From positions 1 through 45,947 of the forward strand of contig CAYHBW010000005.1 of NCBI GenBank assembly GCA_964355085.1: 45,947 nucleotides of DNA. The letters are read 5' to 3'. Position 1 is the stretch's first letter. The number at the start of each line of letters is the position of its first letter. Position numbers and translations under genes: made by a program. A model generated the notes under the pieces. It ran no database searches and was not told where the DNA came from. It saw only the letters and a list, made by a program, of their open reading frames with translations. The DNA comes from REEB48 sp964355085 (GTDB taxonomy: Bacteria; Patescibacteriota; Minisyncoccia; UBA6257; 02-FULL-45-10c). This document shows, piece after piece, positions 8,285 to 15,189 of this stretch.

Positions 8285-8491
8285 ATGGAAAACACAGCGA
8301 TGTTCAGATTTCATCTGCTGGCGGCATCTCCGCCAGAAGAGATTTCCGACTCAACGGTCGAAAAAGCCCTTATGGATATAACCGTTGAAGGTGAGGATGA
8401 CATCAGGAAAATCTGCGGGATTCTTGAAAGAGCCCGACCTGAACTCTATAAAAAAATCAGCGATCGCCTTACTGCAAGCCGCTCCAAGTGA
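8285..8491 (+). CDS. Small hypothetical protein (68 aa)
   Basis: A small acidic, probably helical protein with no recognised family. Support comes from its setting: a recognisable promoter, a good SD, and a terminator whose stem contains its TGA stop codon. That makes it a self-contained transcription unit. No signal peptide, membrane helix or cysteine motif is visible. Confidence 0.65.
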   Translation: MENTAMFRFHLLAASPPEEISDSTVEKALMDITVEGEDDIRKICGILERARPELYKKISDRLTASRSK

Positions 8492-8501
8492 GCGGTTTTT
8501 T
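8479..8501 (+). terminator. Terminator overlapping the stop of gene 8285
   Basis: Stem CCGCTC / GAGCGG, loop CAAGT, then six Ts. The stop codon (8489-8491) spans the loop-stem junction. Confidence 0.88.
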
Positions 8502-8518
8502 ATTCCTTCTACGGGGAT

Positions 8519-8821
8519 TTAAGATTCATCCAAAATCAGCTTTTTCTTGAACGCTCCGCGCTCTTCCCTCTTTTTCTTCTGAACTTCGATCACTTGATCG
8601 ATATTCCATTTTTTATCTTCCAAGATTGCGGTGATGACCTCGAAAACATCCGCCATTTCTTCAATGCTCTCCGCCGCCAAAAATTCATTTACTTCTTCCA
8701 GTAGTTTTTCCTTGAGCTTGGCGCGATATTCCTCATCAGTCGCGATATGCGTCACCGGAATACCGCCTTTTGATTTTATATATTCCGGAATCTTATCCCG
8801 GACGAGTTTATTGTATTTCAT
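8519..8821 (-). CDS. MazG-like nucleotide pyrophosphohydrolase
   Basis: The 100-residue protein starts MKYNKLVRDKIPEYI, the hallmark of small all-alpha NTP pyrophosphohydrolases annotated as phosphoribosyl-ATP pyrophosphohydrolase-like or MazG-like. The metal-binding EExxE pattern is visible in LLEEVNEFLAAES followed by EEMADVFEVI. It probably hydrolyses aberrant nucleoside triphosphates; histidine synthesis is unlikely because no his genes are near. It is last in an operon, overlapping the upstream nuclease gene by 4 nt. Confidence 0.8.
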   Translation of the reverse strand: MKYNKLVRDKIPEYIKSKGGIPVTHIATDEEYRAKLKEKLLEEVNEFLAAESIEEMADVFEVITAILEDKKWNIDQVIEVQKKKREERGAFKKKLILDES

Positions 8822-9600
8822 ATCTCAAATTCCAAATACAATGCCGAGTGATCAGAGGCGATATCCGACAGAACCCGAAAATCTTTCACCTTAATATCCC
8901 GGGAAACTAATACATAATCAGCCCAGTTCGGCTTGGATGTGTCATCGTAATGACGATACAAAGCTGTCCGCGTTGATCTGATATCATTACTTTTAACCAG
9001 ATTCACCATGCCCTCATCCAATATTTCCATCGACTTGGTATCCGGAAGTATATTGAAATCTCCACAAAGAATTTTCGGACCGGAAAATTCTTCCATAAAT
9101 TTCTTGATCGCTTCCGACTGCCTTATCCTTTCCGGCGTGTCTGTTTTCGGTCCATTATTCCAAAGACCGTGATAATTCGCTATAAGTAATTTCTTGCCGG
9201 AAATTTCAGCAGTCAGATACTGGAGCTTTCTCGCGCTGAAAATAGCACTGCCGGTTTCCTGGGGCTTCTCCGGCCGATAAACAATGAAATCCTCTATGGT
9301 CTTGATTGGAAAATCTTTTCTCCAAAACATCGCCTGGCTCATCTTGTCTTTATCCTGGTCAAAATAGGCAAAGGAACCCTCGAAATCCTTCAAGGCGCGG
9401 GATACTTTATCAAAAAGCGGGCCATAGATATGTTCTTCCGGATGACGACGGTCTGTTTCCTCCTGACTGCTGCTTCTCATTTCCTGAAGACAAAAGATGT
9501 CTATCTTATCTGAATATTTATCGAAAAACTTCATCAACGGATACATGGCTCTTCCGCACCAAGTATTCAAACTTATTAATCTGATTGTCTTATTTTTCAT
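8818..9600 (-). CDS. Endonuclease/exonuclease/phosphatase family protein
   Basis: The 260-residue protein is a metal-dependent EEP-fold enzyme. Motifs in order are SLNTW (about 10-14), CLQEM (about 36-40), NYHGLW, CGDFNILPDTK and a C-terminal SDHSALYLEF with the catalytic Asp-His. No signal peptide is present, so it is probably cytosolic and may act on DNA, RNA or phosphate esters. It overlaps the membrane protein gene upstream by 11 nt. Confidence 0.82.
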   Translation of the reverse strand: MKNKTIRLISLNTWCGRAMYPLMKFFDKYSDKIDIFCLQEMRSSSQEETDRRHPEEHIYGPLFDKVSRALKDFEGSFAYFDQDKDKMSQAMFWRKDFPIKTIEDFIVYRPEKPQETGSAIFSARKLQYLTAEISGKKLLIANYHGLWNNGPKTDTPERIRQSEAIKKFMEEFSGPKILCGDFNILPDTKSMEILDEGMVNLVKSNDIRSTRTALYRHYDDTSKPNWADYVLVSRDIKVKDFRVLSDIASDHSALYLEFEI

Positions 9601-9793
9601 TTCTATTTTTAATATATTTCACCAATTCTACGAATAGACCGACGGGAATACAGGCAATCATCATAAAACCGAAAAAATTGGCGGCGGCCGAAAAAACCTG
9701 ATGTCCTCCGCTGATGACAGCCAAAACAACAGATACAACCCATCCGACCGCAGCGCCCACTGATAAAATTATCCAAAATAAGATTTTTTTCAT
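9590..9793 (-). CDS. Small two-helix membrane protein
   Basis: A 67-residue product with two predicted membrane helices (about 4-27 and 37-58), a lysine-bearing N-terminus and a charged tail. No family recognised. It lies 2 nt after the Maf gene and overlaps the next gene by 11 nt, so it is a translated member of the Maf-MazG operon. Confidence 0.6.
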   Translation of the reverse strand: MKKILFWIILSVGAAVGWVVSVVLAVISGGHQVFSAAANFFGFMMIACIPVGLFVELVKYIKNRNEK

Positions 9794-9795
9794 AA

Positions 9796-10362
9796 TTATC
9801 TGATGCGATTGATCAGTTCTTCGGTCAGACGACGCGGCAGACCGGTAATACTTTCAGACTCACCATCAATGCGAACGACATAAGGAGCCAATAATGGATG
9901 CTCGTGGGAAAAAGCGCCGGCATTATAAAATGGATCTTTGGTCAGCACATACTGTTGAATAACCTCGTCAGGAATTGCGCTGAACCAGATTTTTGCAATA
10001 TCAGTTCCATCCGCTCTTTTGCCTGAAGTGGTATTCACAACTGTCACCGACGTCACCGTCTCCGCCGGATGTACTCTATACATATCAAGATATTCTTTCA
10101 CTTGAGATTCACTTTCCGGTTTTTCCAGAATTTTACCCTCGCAGACGACCACCTGGTCTGATGTAATCAAAATCACCGGCTCTTTGATGCGCGATAAAAG
10201 CGCATCGGCTTTCGCATTCGCCAAAGCTAAAGTCAATTTGACCGGATCGTCAAAACGAATCGCCTTTTCATCAATATCCGCCGGCATAACATTAAACTCA
10301 TACCCCATTTTCTCCAGAATCTGCTTCCTCCCGGATGACTGCGAACCTAAAATTATTTTCAT
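9796..10362 (-). CDS. Maf-like nucleotide pyrophosphatase
   Basis: The 188-residue enzyme has the Maf signature: GSQSSGRKQIL at residues 6-16, the catalytic TSDQVV with its Asp, and GKILEKPES. Maf proteins hydrolyse modified or canonical NTPs to monophosphates as house-cleaning enzymes and slow septation when overexpressed. It heads an operon that also holds the MazG-like enzyme, a second nucleotide-cleaning activity. An extended -10 (TGGTATAAT) places TATAAT 6 nt before the ATG, predicting a leaderless mRNA. Confidence 0.87.
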   Translation of the reverse strand: MKIILGSQSSGRKQILEKMGYEFNVMPADIDEKAIRFDDPVKLTLALANAKADALLSRIKEPVILITSDQVVVCEGKILEKPESESQVKEYLDMYRVHPAETVTSVTVVNTTSGKRADGTDIAKIWFSAIPDEVIQQYVLTKDPFYNAGAFSHEHPLLAPYVVRIDGESESITGLPRRLTEELINRIR

Positions 10363-10368
10363 TGACTT

Positions 10369-10374
10369 ATTATA
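10369..10374 (-). promoter_or_regulatory. Leaderless promoter of maf
   Basis: TATAAT with an upstream TG (extended -10) ends 6 nt before the ATG, so transcription should start at or next to the start codon. No good -35 box is seen. Confidence 0.6.
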
Positions 10375-10420
10375 CCAGTAATAATATATTTGATATAGTT
10401 TTTCTTTTGTAAGGAATCAG

Positions 10421-10555
10421 ATGAAGATTTTAAAAATTCTTAATCCGCTGATCGCCGCGCTTAATTTCTTCACCTACTGCTCGCATCTCGAAAACCAGAG
10501 AAACTGCAGGAAATACGAACCGTACGACTTTTCAAAAGATCTCGAATATTTCTAA
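10421..10555 (+). CDS. Small protein (44 aa)
   Basis: An uninterrupted 44-codon frame with an AAGGAA ribosome site 7 nt before the ATG and a terminator starting at its stop codon. The peptide has a hydrophobic N-terminal half (MKILKILNPLIAALNFFTY), then a cysteine-containing, charged and tyrosine-rich half ending DLEYF. It may be a small membrane-associated protein. No family recognised; the boundary signals are the main evidence. Confidence 0.6.
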   Translation: MKILKILNPLIAALNFFTYCSHLENQRNCRKYEPYDFSKDLEYF

Positions 10556-10575
10556 ACCGCCCTCCGGCGGTTTTT
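10556..10575 (+). terminator. Terminator of the 44-aa gene
   Basis: Stem ACCGCC / GGCGGT, loop CTCC, then T4 before an A. It lies between convergent genes and touches the secA stop codon. Confidence 0.8.
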
Positions 10576-12925
10576 ACTTTCCATGACACTTCTTATACTT
10601 TTTACCGCTACCACAAGGACAAGGGTCGTTACGGCCAACTTTATCGGAATTTTCAATTTTAAAATTTAAATTTTCAATTTTTTTCGGATTTGGATTTTGA
10701 GTCTGATTTATAATTTGAGCTTTATCCTTTGAGTCCTCTTTTAAACGCTCTGCGTTTTCATTTAGCCAGCCGTCAAAATCCGCCAATAACTGCTTGAACA
10801 AACCATGGCTCTCGCGGCGATATTCAATAAGCGGGTCATGCTGTCCGTACGCGCGCAGACGCACTGATTCGCGCAAAGCTTCCATGGTATCAAGATGATT
10901 CATCCAAAGCATGTCCAGCATTCCTAAAACCTGCGGGTGCATCCCCGGCTCGTCCATGAGTTTTTGTCTTTTTTCATAAACCGCCAGACGCTGCTTATTC
11001 AAAATATCGTCATACTCAAGCAAATGCTTGCGCGCGTCGAAATTGAATCCCTCCACCCGGCTCTGCGCCTGCGATACGGAACTGGAAACCATTCCGGATT
11101 CTATCGGCATATCATCCGGAATATCCAGAGTTTCCATGAGATTTTTTATACGCTCTCCTCCGAAAATCCTCATCAAATCATCTTCAAGCGAAAGGAAAAA
11201 CTGCGTGGATCCCGGATCGCCCTGACGGCCGGAACGCCCGCGAAGCTGATTATCTATGCGGCGCGCATCATGGCGCTCGGTGCCGATGACATGAAGTCCG
11301 CCGAGATCTTTCACTTTTTCGCTTTCCAGGATATCCGGAGGATTTCCGCCGAGAATGATGTCCACGCCTCTTCCGGCCATGTTGGTCGCCAGAGTGACTG
11401 CGCCGGGTTTACCGGCCTGGGCGATGATCGCCGCTTCCCGTTCGTTATTTTTAGCATTGAGTATCTCATGCCTTACTCCTTCACGCTGAAGATATGAAGA
11501 AAGTTCCTCGTTTTTCTCGATGGAAATAGTGCCGACAAGAACCGGTTGGCCTTTTTTCTGACGGTCTTTTATTTCCTTCGCAACAGCGCTGAATTTCGCG
11601 TCCGCGGTCTTATAAATGAGGTCGGATTGATCTTTTCGCGCCACTTTGCGGTTGGTCGGAATCGTAACAACCTGCAACCCGTAAACTTTATCAAATTCTT
11701 CAGCGGAAGTCTGGGCGGTTCCGGTCATACCAGAAAGCTTGGAATAAAGACGGAAATAATTCTGGATCGTTATCTGGGCGTAAGTCCTGGATTCCTGCTG
11801 GACTCTGACTCCTTCTTTCGCTTCAATCGCCTGATGAAGTCCGCCGGAATAACGCCTTCCGAGCATCATTCTGCCGGTATTCTGATCGACAATGACGACT
11901 TCGCCGTTTTTGACGACATAATCCTTGTCCCGCTTGAAAAGCGCATGCGCTTTCAGGCACTCTTCAAGATAATGAGTCAGGCGGATATTTTCCGGATCAT
12001 AGATATTGCTTATTTTCATCGCGCCCTCAACCTTATCGATTCCGTTGTCCAGGAGCTGAACCGATCGGAATTTTTCATCAACCGTATAATCCTCGTCTTT
12101 CACAAGCATCGCCGCCAATCTTGAAAAAGTCCGGTAATATTCGCTGGATTCCGCATCCGGCGCGGAAATTATCAGCGGAGTCCTGGCTTCATCTATCAGG
12201 ATGCTGTCGATTTCATCTATGACAGCGAAATTCCGCCCTCGGGACTGGACTTGCCCGTCTTTCGAATAAGCGAGATTGTCGCGCAGATAATCAAATCCGA
12301 ATTCGGAATTCGTTCCGTAAGTTATATCGGCAAAATACGCGTCCTTGCGGGAAATCGGTCGGAGATATTCCTGCTGGACCAGAAAACTTCCGGTCGTATC
12401 ACGCTCTTTATCAATAAGCTTTTCCGCATCCATGGCGATATATTTCGGATCGTATAAAAATGCCCCTTCATGGACCAGGCAAGCCACGCTCAATCCGAGC
12501 GCATTGAAAATCTGCCCCATCCAGACCGCATCGCGTTTTGCCAGATATTCATTGACGGTGATGACGTGGACTCCTTTACCGGCAAGCGCGTTAAGATAGA
12601 CCGGCGCGGTCGAAGAAAGTGTTTTTCCCTCTCCTGTAGACATTTCCGCGATCTTCCCCTCGTGAAGAACCATTCCGCCCATCAGCTGGACATCGAAGTG
12701 ACGCTGCCCGAGAGTCCGCTTGGCAGTTTCCCTGACCAATGCGAAAGCGCGCGGAAGGATCTCATCGAGAGTTTCCCCGCCGGCAAGTCGCTCTTTGAGC
12801 TTTGAGCTTTCTTCCTTAAGTTGATCGCTTGTCAGTCCGGAAATCTCTTGCTCCAGGCCGTTGATAAGCGCAACGCGCTTTTTGAGTTCTTTAGTGGGGT
12901 CGAATAAAAAATCAAGCAATTTCAT
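10574..12925 (-). CDS. secA: SecA preprotein translocase ATPase, shortened
   Basis: The motor drives unfolded proteins through SecYEG. Walker A is MSTGEGKT at residues 95-102; the DEAD-like VIDEIDSILIDEA, the preprotein-binding domain, NBD2 (GRGVDIILGG, RGRSGRQGDPG) and a zinc-binding C-terminus (CPCGSGKKYKKCH) are all present. At 783 residues it is short. Between EKRQKLMD and MLDMLWMNHLDTM only about 10 residues remain, where E. coli SecA has about 110, so the helical wing domain appears absent while the two-helix finger tip is kept. The linker before the zinc motif holds a low-complexity IENLNFKIEN repeat. A TATAAT box lies exactly 6 nt before the ATG. Confidence 0.95.
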   Translation of the reverse strand: MKLLDFLFDPTKELKKRVALINGLEQEISGLTSDQLKEESSKLKERLAGGETLDEILPRAFALVRETAKRTLGQRHFDVQLMGGMVLHEGKIAEMSTGEGKTLSSTAPVYLNALAGKGVHVITVNEYLAKRDAVWMGQIFNALGLSVACLVHEGAFLYDPKYIAMDAEKLIDKERDTTGSFLVQQEYLRPISRKDAYFADITYGTNSEFGFDYLRDNLAYSKDGQVQSRGRNFAVIDEIDSILIDEARTPLIISAPDAESSEYYRTFSRLAAMLVKDEDYTVDEKFRSVQLLDNGIDKVEGAMKISNIYDPENIRLTHYLEECLKAHALFKRDKDYVVKNGEVVIVDQNTGRMMLGRRYSGGLHQAIEAKEGVRVQQESRTYAQITIQNYFRLYSKLSGMTGTAQTSAEEFDKVYGLQVVTIPTNRKVARKDQSDLIYKTADAKFSAVAKEIKDRQKKGQPVLVGTISIEKNEELSSYLQREGVRHEILNAKNNEREAAIIAQAGKPGAVTLATNMAGRGVDIILGGNPPDILESEKVKDLGGLHVIGTERHDARRIDNQLRGRSGRQGDPGSTQFFLSLEDDLMRIFGGERIKNLMETLDIPDDMPIESGMVSSSVSQAQSRVEGFNFDARKHLLEYDDILNKQRLAVYEKRQKLMDEPGMHPQVLGMLDMLWMNHLDTMEALRESVRLRAYGQHDPLIEYRRESHGLFKQLLADFDGWLNENAERLKEDSKDKAQIINQTQNPNPKKIENLNFKIENSDKVGRNDPCPCGSGKKYKKCHGK

Positions 12926-12931
12926 CTGACT

Positions 12932-12937
12932 ATTATA
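12932..12937 (-). promoter_or_regulatory. Leaderless promoter of secA
   Basis: TATAAT ends 6 nt before the secA ATG, predicting transcription initiation on the start codon. No SD could precede the ATG in such an mRNA. Confidence 0.6.
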
Positions 12938-12970
12938 ATACTATTTTCCCATCAATTAAAGGATGAAAAA

Positions 12971-12994
12971 ATGACCGATCTAGTGATCGGTCAT
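12971..12994 (-). terminator. Terminator of hpf
   Basis: Stem ATGACCGATC / GATCGGTCAT (10 bp), 4-nt loop, then a T-run in minus sense. The hpf TAG stop begins in the loop. Confidence 0.9.
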
Positions 12995-13300
12995 CTTGTC
13001 TTTCAGCTTTAGAAGTTCCTTCTTGAGCTTGTCCTTCATCGTATCGACAGCCGCGTGCATGTCTTCGCCGGACTCTTCCACCCGGACAAGATGTTTCGGG
13101 ATATTCATGTTGGCTTCCGCATAAAAAATATCGCCTTTATTGTGATGATTGGTCGTCTTAGCCACTTCCACAGTCAGCAAAATTGAATCATTTTCGTCCC
13201 ATCGGGAAACATACTTTTCAAGACCGAACATCTTTTCTTCGACGAATTTCTGCAACGAAGGAGTCAGATCAAAACCTTTGGCTTTCAGCTGTAATTTCAT
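12980..13300 (-). CDS. hpf: Ribosome hibernation promoting factor (short HPF/YfiA)
   Basis: The 106-residue protein is the N-terminal-domain-only form that binds the 30S A/P sites and silences ribosomes in starvation or stationary phase. Family features include KAKGFDLTPSLQKFVEEK, the ILLTVEVAKTTNHHNKGDIFYAE core and EESGEDMHAAVDTMKDKLKK. The long-form dimerisation domain is missing. Upstream on the same strand lies a 6S-like RNA candidate, which would place two dormancy functions side by side. Confidence 0.9.
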   Translation of the reverse strand: MKLQLKAKGFDLTPSLQKFVEEKMFGLEKYVSRWDENDSILLTVEVAKTTNHHNKGDIFYAEANMNIPKHLVRVEESGEDMHAAVDTMKDKLKKELLKLKDKMTDH

Positions 13301-13342
13301 GAATTTTTAAAATTGATCGATTTTTTTATATTTATAAACTCG

Positions 13343-13480
13343 GAATTTCCCCGCGAAACATCGGTACGATCAGCCGCCCAAAGAGCTGGATGTGGTGACC
13401 TCCAAATGCTATTTGTATTTAGTGAGTGCTCTCCATCCAGCTCTTTGAAAAGCTGCATGAATAAGCGCGCGGAGAAATTC
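13343..13480 (-). ncRNA. 6S-like RNA candidate
   Basis: A rod-shaped fold with a central bubble. The closing stem 13343-13355 with 13468-13480 has one mismatch; a bubble of about 24 and 21 nt has a small CAGC/GCTG helix inside; a perfect 13-bp stem follows (13380-13392 with 13434-13446), with a small apical hairpin at 13403-13415. This is the 6S RNA architecture. On the minus strand, TTGCAG (13506-13511) and TAAATT (13483-13488) with a 17-nt spacer put the start at the base of the closing stem. The opposite strand also has a weaker TATAAA box, so the strand is not certain. There is no terminator at the 3' end. Confidence 0.5.
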
Positions 13481-13482
13481 AG

Positions 13483-13511
13483 AATTTACAAAGACCATAT
13501 ATGATCTGCAA
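13483..13511 (-). promoter_or_regulatory. Promoter of the 6S-like RNA
   Basis: -35 TTGCAG, 17-nt spacer, -10 TAAATT, reading on the minus strand. The predicted start (13476-13480) coincides with the 5' end of the closing helix. Confidence 0.45.
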
Positions 13512-13550
13512 GTACCTGATTTAATTATAAACCATGGCGAAAAAAAGAAA

Positions 13551-13570
13551 AGCCCCTTATCAAAGGGGCT
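13551..13570 (-). terminator. Terminator of the CPBP protease gene
   Basis: Stem AGCCCCTT / AAGGGGCT, 4-nt loop, then TTTTCTTTTTTT in minus sense. The TAG stop (13569-13571) overlaps the stem. Confidence 0.9.
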
Positions 13571-14156
13571 ATCTGAAGACGATACTTATCAATTGGATAA
13601 GATTATATAAAGCATGAGACAGTATTGACGCGCATATTCCCCTCGCAGGATCTTTCCCGATCCGCGAACAATAAAGGAATTGAAGCCAGAAAGCGAATCC
13701 TATAAATCCCTGCAGAAAAATATTCCACAATGAACCGTGTGAAATTCCGAAAAAGATACAGCTGAACCAGAATCCCAAAGATAGCAATCTCATCATAGTC
13801 TCTTTCTTATCAAGATCGACATCATAATGAGATTCTTCCAGATTCATTTTTTCTAATGTAATCTTAAGAAAAAGAATCTTAAACGGCAGGAGACGGAATG
13901 CCAACTCTTCAAAAATCGGGGCGAAAATGCAAACCTGGCAAGCTAAACTGAATATTTTATCGGGGCTAGAAACATCAATCGACCTGTCTCCGATGGGAAG
14001 AAAATGACTAAATATCCAAATCAATGTCCAGACCCACAATGTGGAGAACGCGGCGATGCCGGCAGAGGACAAAATTATAAAACGCAAAGACCGTTTCTCG
14101 CTAAATTCTCCGGAAAACAGATCCCAAAGTCTGACAAGTCGACCTTTCTCTTCCAA
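13569..14156 (-). CDS. CPBP (CAAX-like) intramembrane protease
   Basis: The 195-residue membrane protein has the CPBP/ABI signature: the Glu-Glu pair with downstream Arg (FEELAFRLLPF, about 82-92), an HGSLWN helix and a C-terminal SHALYNL helix, each supplying a metal-binding His and an Asn. Five or six hydrophobic segments are predicted. Family members cleave peptides in the membrane; substrates are unknown. The start is uncertain: the frame opens at TTG (14156) with no clear SD. A terminator and a small RNA lie 60 nt upstream, so transcription read-through could control it. Confidence 0.75.
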   Translation of the reverse strand: MEEKGRLVRLWDLFSGEFSEKRSLRFIILSSAGIAAFSTLWVWTLIWIFSHFLPIGDRSIDVSSPDKIFSLACQVCIFAPIFEELAFRLLPFKILFLKITLEKMNLEESHYDVDLDKKETMMRLLSLGFWFSCIFFGISHGSLWNIFLQGFIGFAFWLQFLYCSRIGKDPARGICASILSHALYNLIQLISIVFR

Positions 14157-14218
14157 GCTTCATCCGGCTTTCAAATATCTTATTTAAGGATAAAACTTCT
14201 GCGAATCAAACGCAAAAA

Positions 14219-14326
14219 CCCAAAAGACCCCTTGCGGGGTCTTTTGGTACAAATAGCGGAGCGTTCCTTAGTCGATATCATCGCTGAGGATCGGGTTCCT
14301 GCTTTCGCAGTAGCCTTCCACTCACT
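14219..14326 (-). ncRNA. Small RNA with own promoter and terminator
   Basis: A gene-free stretch bounded by a consensus-like promoter and a 12-bp terminator. Internal helices include CTGC-GAAA-GCAG, with a GNRA tetraloop, and a 10-position stem around CGAT/ATCG near 14265-14288. I could not match it to SRP RNA, tmRNA, RNase P, T-box or a riboswitch I know. It may be a free sRNA of about 108 nt, or a leader/attenuator for the CPBP protease gene 60 nt downstream. Confidence 0.5.
14220..14247 (-). terminator. Terminator of the small RNA
   Basis: Perfect 12-bp stem CCAAAAGACCCC / GGGGTCTTTTGG with a 4-nt loop, followed in minus sense by GTTTTTG. It could also act in the plus direction. Confidence 0.88.
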
Positions 14327-14332
14327 TCTTAT

Positions 14333-14361
14333 ATGATACCACGTTATTTAGCGGAAATCAA
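14333..14361 (-). promoter_or_regulatory. Promoter of the small RNA
   Basis: -35 TTGATT (14356-14361) and -10 TATCAT (14333-14338) with a 17-nt spacer on the minus strand; predicted start near 14326. Confidence 0.6.
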
Positions 14362-14368
14362 TAGTTTA

Positions 14369-14561
14369 CCCCCACACCTAATTAGTTAAACTATTTTTTA
14401 TTCTTCTCTTTAATTGGCCGAGCGCGTTAGCTCTTAATTTCAGATTATGCTCTCTTTGTCGCGCGTCTTTTTCTGACTTACATACCTCGTAATATATTAG
14501 CTCAAAAGGTAGACGATTACGCGTCGAGGCACTTAACTCACTAACTAATTAGGTGTGGGGG
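14369..14561. repeat. 193-bp element with 20-bp perfect inverted repeats
   Basis: The arms at 14369-14388 (CCCCCACACCTAATTAGTTA) and 14542-14561 are exact reverse complements. The element abuts the gtrA stop codon and encloses a GIY-YIG gene fragment. It looks like a non-autonomous mobile element or deletion relic. No target-site duplication longer than 3 bp is evident. Confidence 0.7.
14378..14550 (-). pseudogene. GIY-YIG endonuclease C-terminal fragment
   Basis: In minus sense this encodes RNRLPFELIYYEVCKSEKDA followed by RQREHNLKL and QLKRRIKNSLTN, then TAG. This is the C-terminal half of a UvrC-like GIY-YIG single-domain endonuclease. The N-terminal half, including the GIY-YIG motif itself, is missing, so it is inactive. 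The stop codon lies inside one inverted-repeat arm, and the other arm replaces the lost 5' part. Confidence 0.75.
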
Positions 14562-14562
14562 C

Positions 14563-15171
14563 TTAGCGCTTAAAAACGATGAATTTCATTCCTATGAAGT
14601 TCCAGAACAAGGTGATGAACACCGCTGAAACCGCTCCGATATTCGCCCAGAGAGATTCGGAAATTCCGGCCGGCGCCCCGAGGACATTCACCACAAAAGA
14701 TGCCGCGCCGACATTGATTCCGAAACCGACCAGATTCACAAGAAAAAACTTCACAAACTCACCTCCTCCGGCAGCGCTTTCGCTTGCTTTGAATACCCAA
14801 TATTTATTCCAGACGTAGCTGTTCATAACTGAAACGATAAAAGCCGCGGAAACAAAAACGGAATAGTAGATTCCGGCCGCTATTCCCGTCGCGCTTATAA
14901 GAAGATTCAAGACGCCGAGATATATAAGGGCGTTCAAGCCGCCGGTGATGCCGAATTTCACGAACTGGATCATGACCGGGAACCATCGGCTCAACCAAAA
15001 AGCCGTCAGATAACCGGATGGAGTAAAAACAGTCAGAATCCCTGCCGCCAAAAGCCGCCCGTTCAGATCCAGATGGATGCCGAGATTCGGAAAAATCGGA
15101 ATCAAAAACAAGCCGGCGGCAAATCCGACGAACAGACTTATCTTAAGATCTTTTTTATCCAAATTTTCCAT
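14563..15171 (-). CDS. GtrA-family membrane protein with N-terminal extension
   Basis: The 202-residue protein has two extra hydrophobic segments (about 10-65), then a GtrA domain (about 70-200: FVKFGITGGLNALIYLGVLN, VWNKYWVF, FWNFIGMKFIVFK). GtrA-like proteins are small four-helix membrane proteins, proposed to flip undecaprenyl-linked sugars or partner with glycosyltransferases in surface polysaccharide synthesis. The gene lies 18 nt downstream of tpiA and is probably co-transcribed. Confidence 0.82.
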   Translation of the reverse strand: MENLDKKDLKISLFVGFAAGLFLIPIFPNLGIHLDLNGRLLAAGILTVFTPSGYLTAFWLSRWFPVMIQFVKFGITGGLNALIYLGVLNLLISATGIAAGIYYSVFVSAAFIVSVMNSYVWNKYWVFKASESAAGGGEFVKFFLVNLVGFGINVGAASFVVNVLGAPAGISESLWANIGAVSAVFITLFWNFIGMKFIVFKR

Positions 15172-15189
15172 ATTTGAAATATTATTTTT

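Noticed and set aside
14219..14340. Small RNA considered as SRP RNA, tmRNA or T-box
   Set aside because: No GGAAG-type SRP apical loop, no tRNA-like T arm or tag frame, and no T-box sequence were found.
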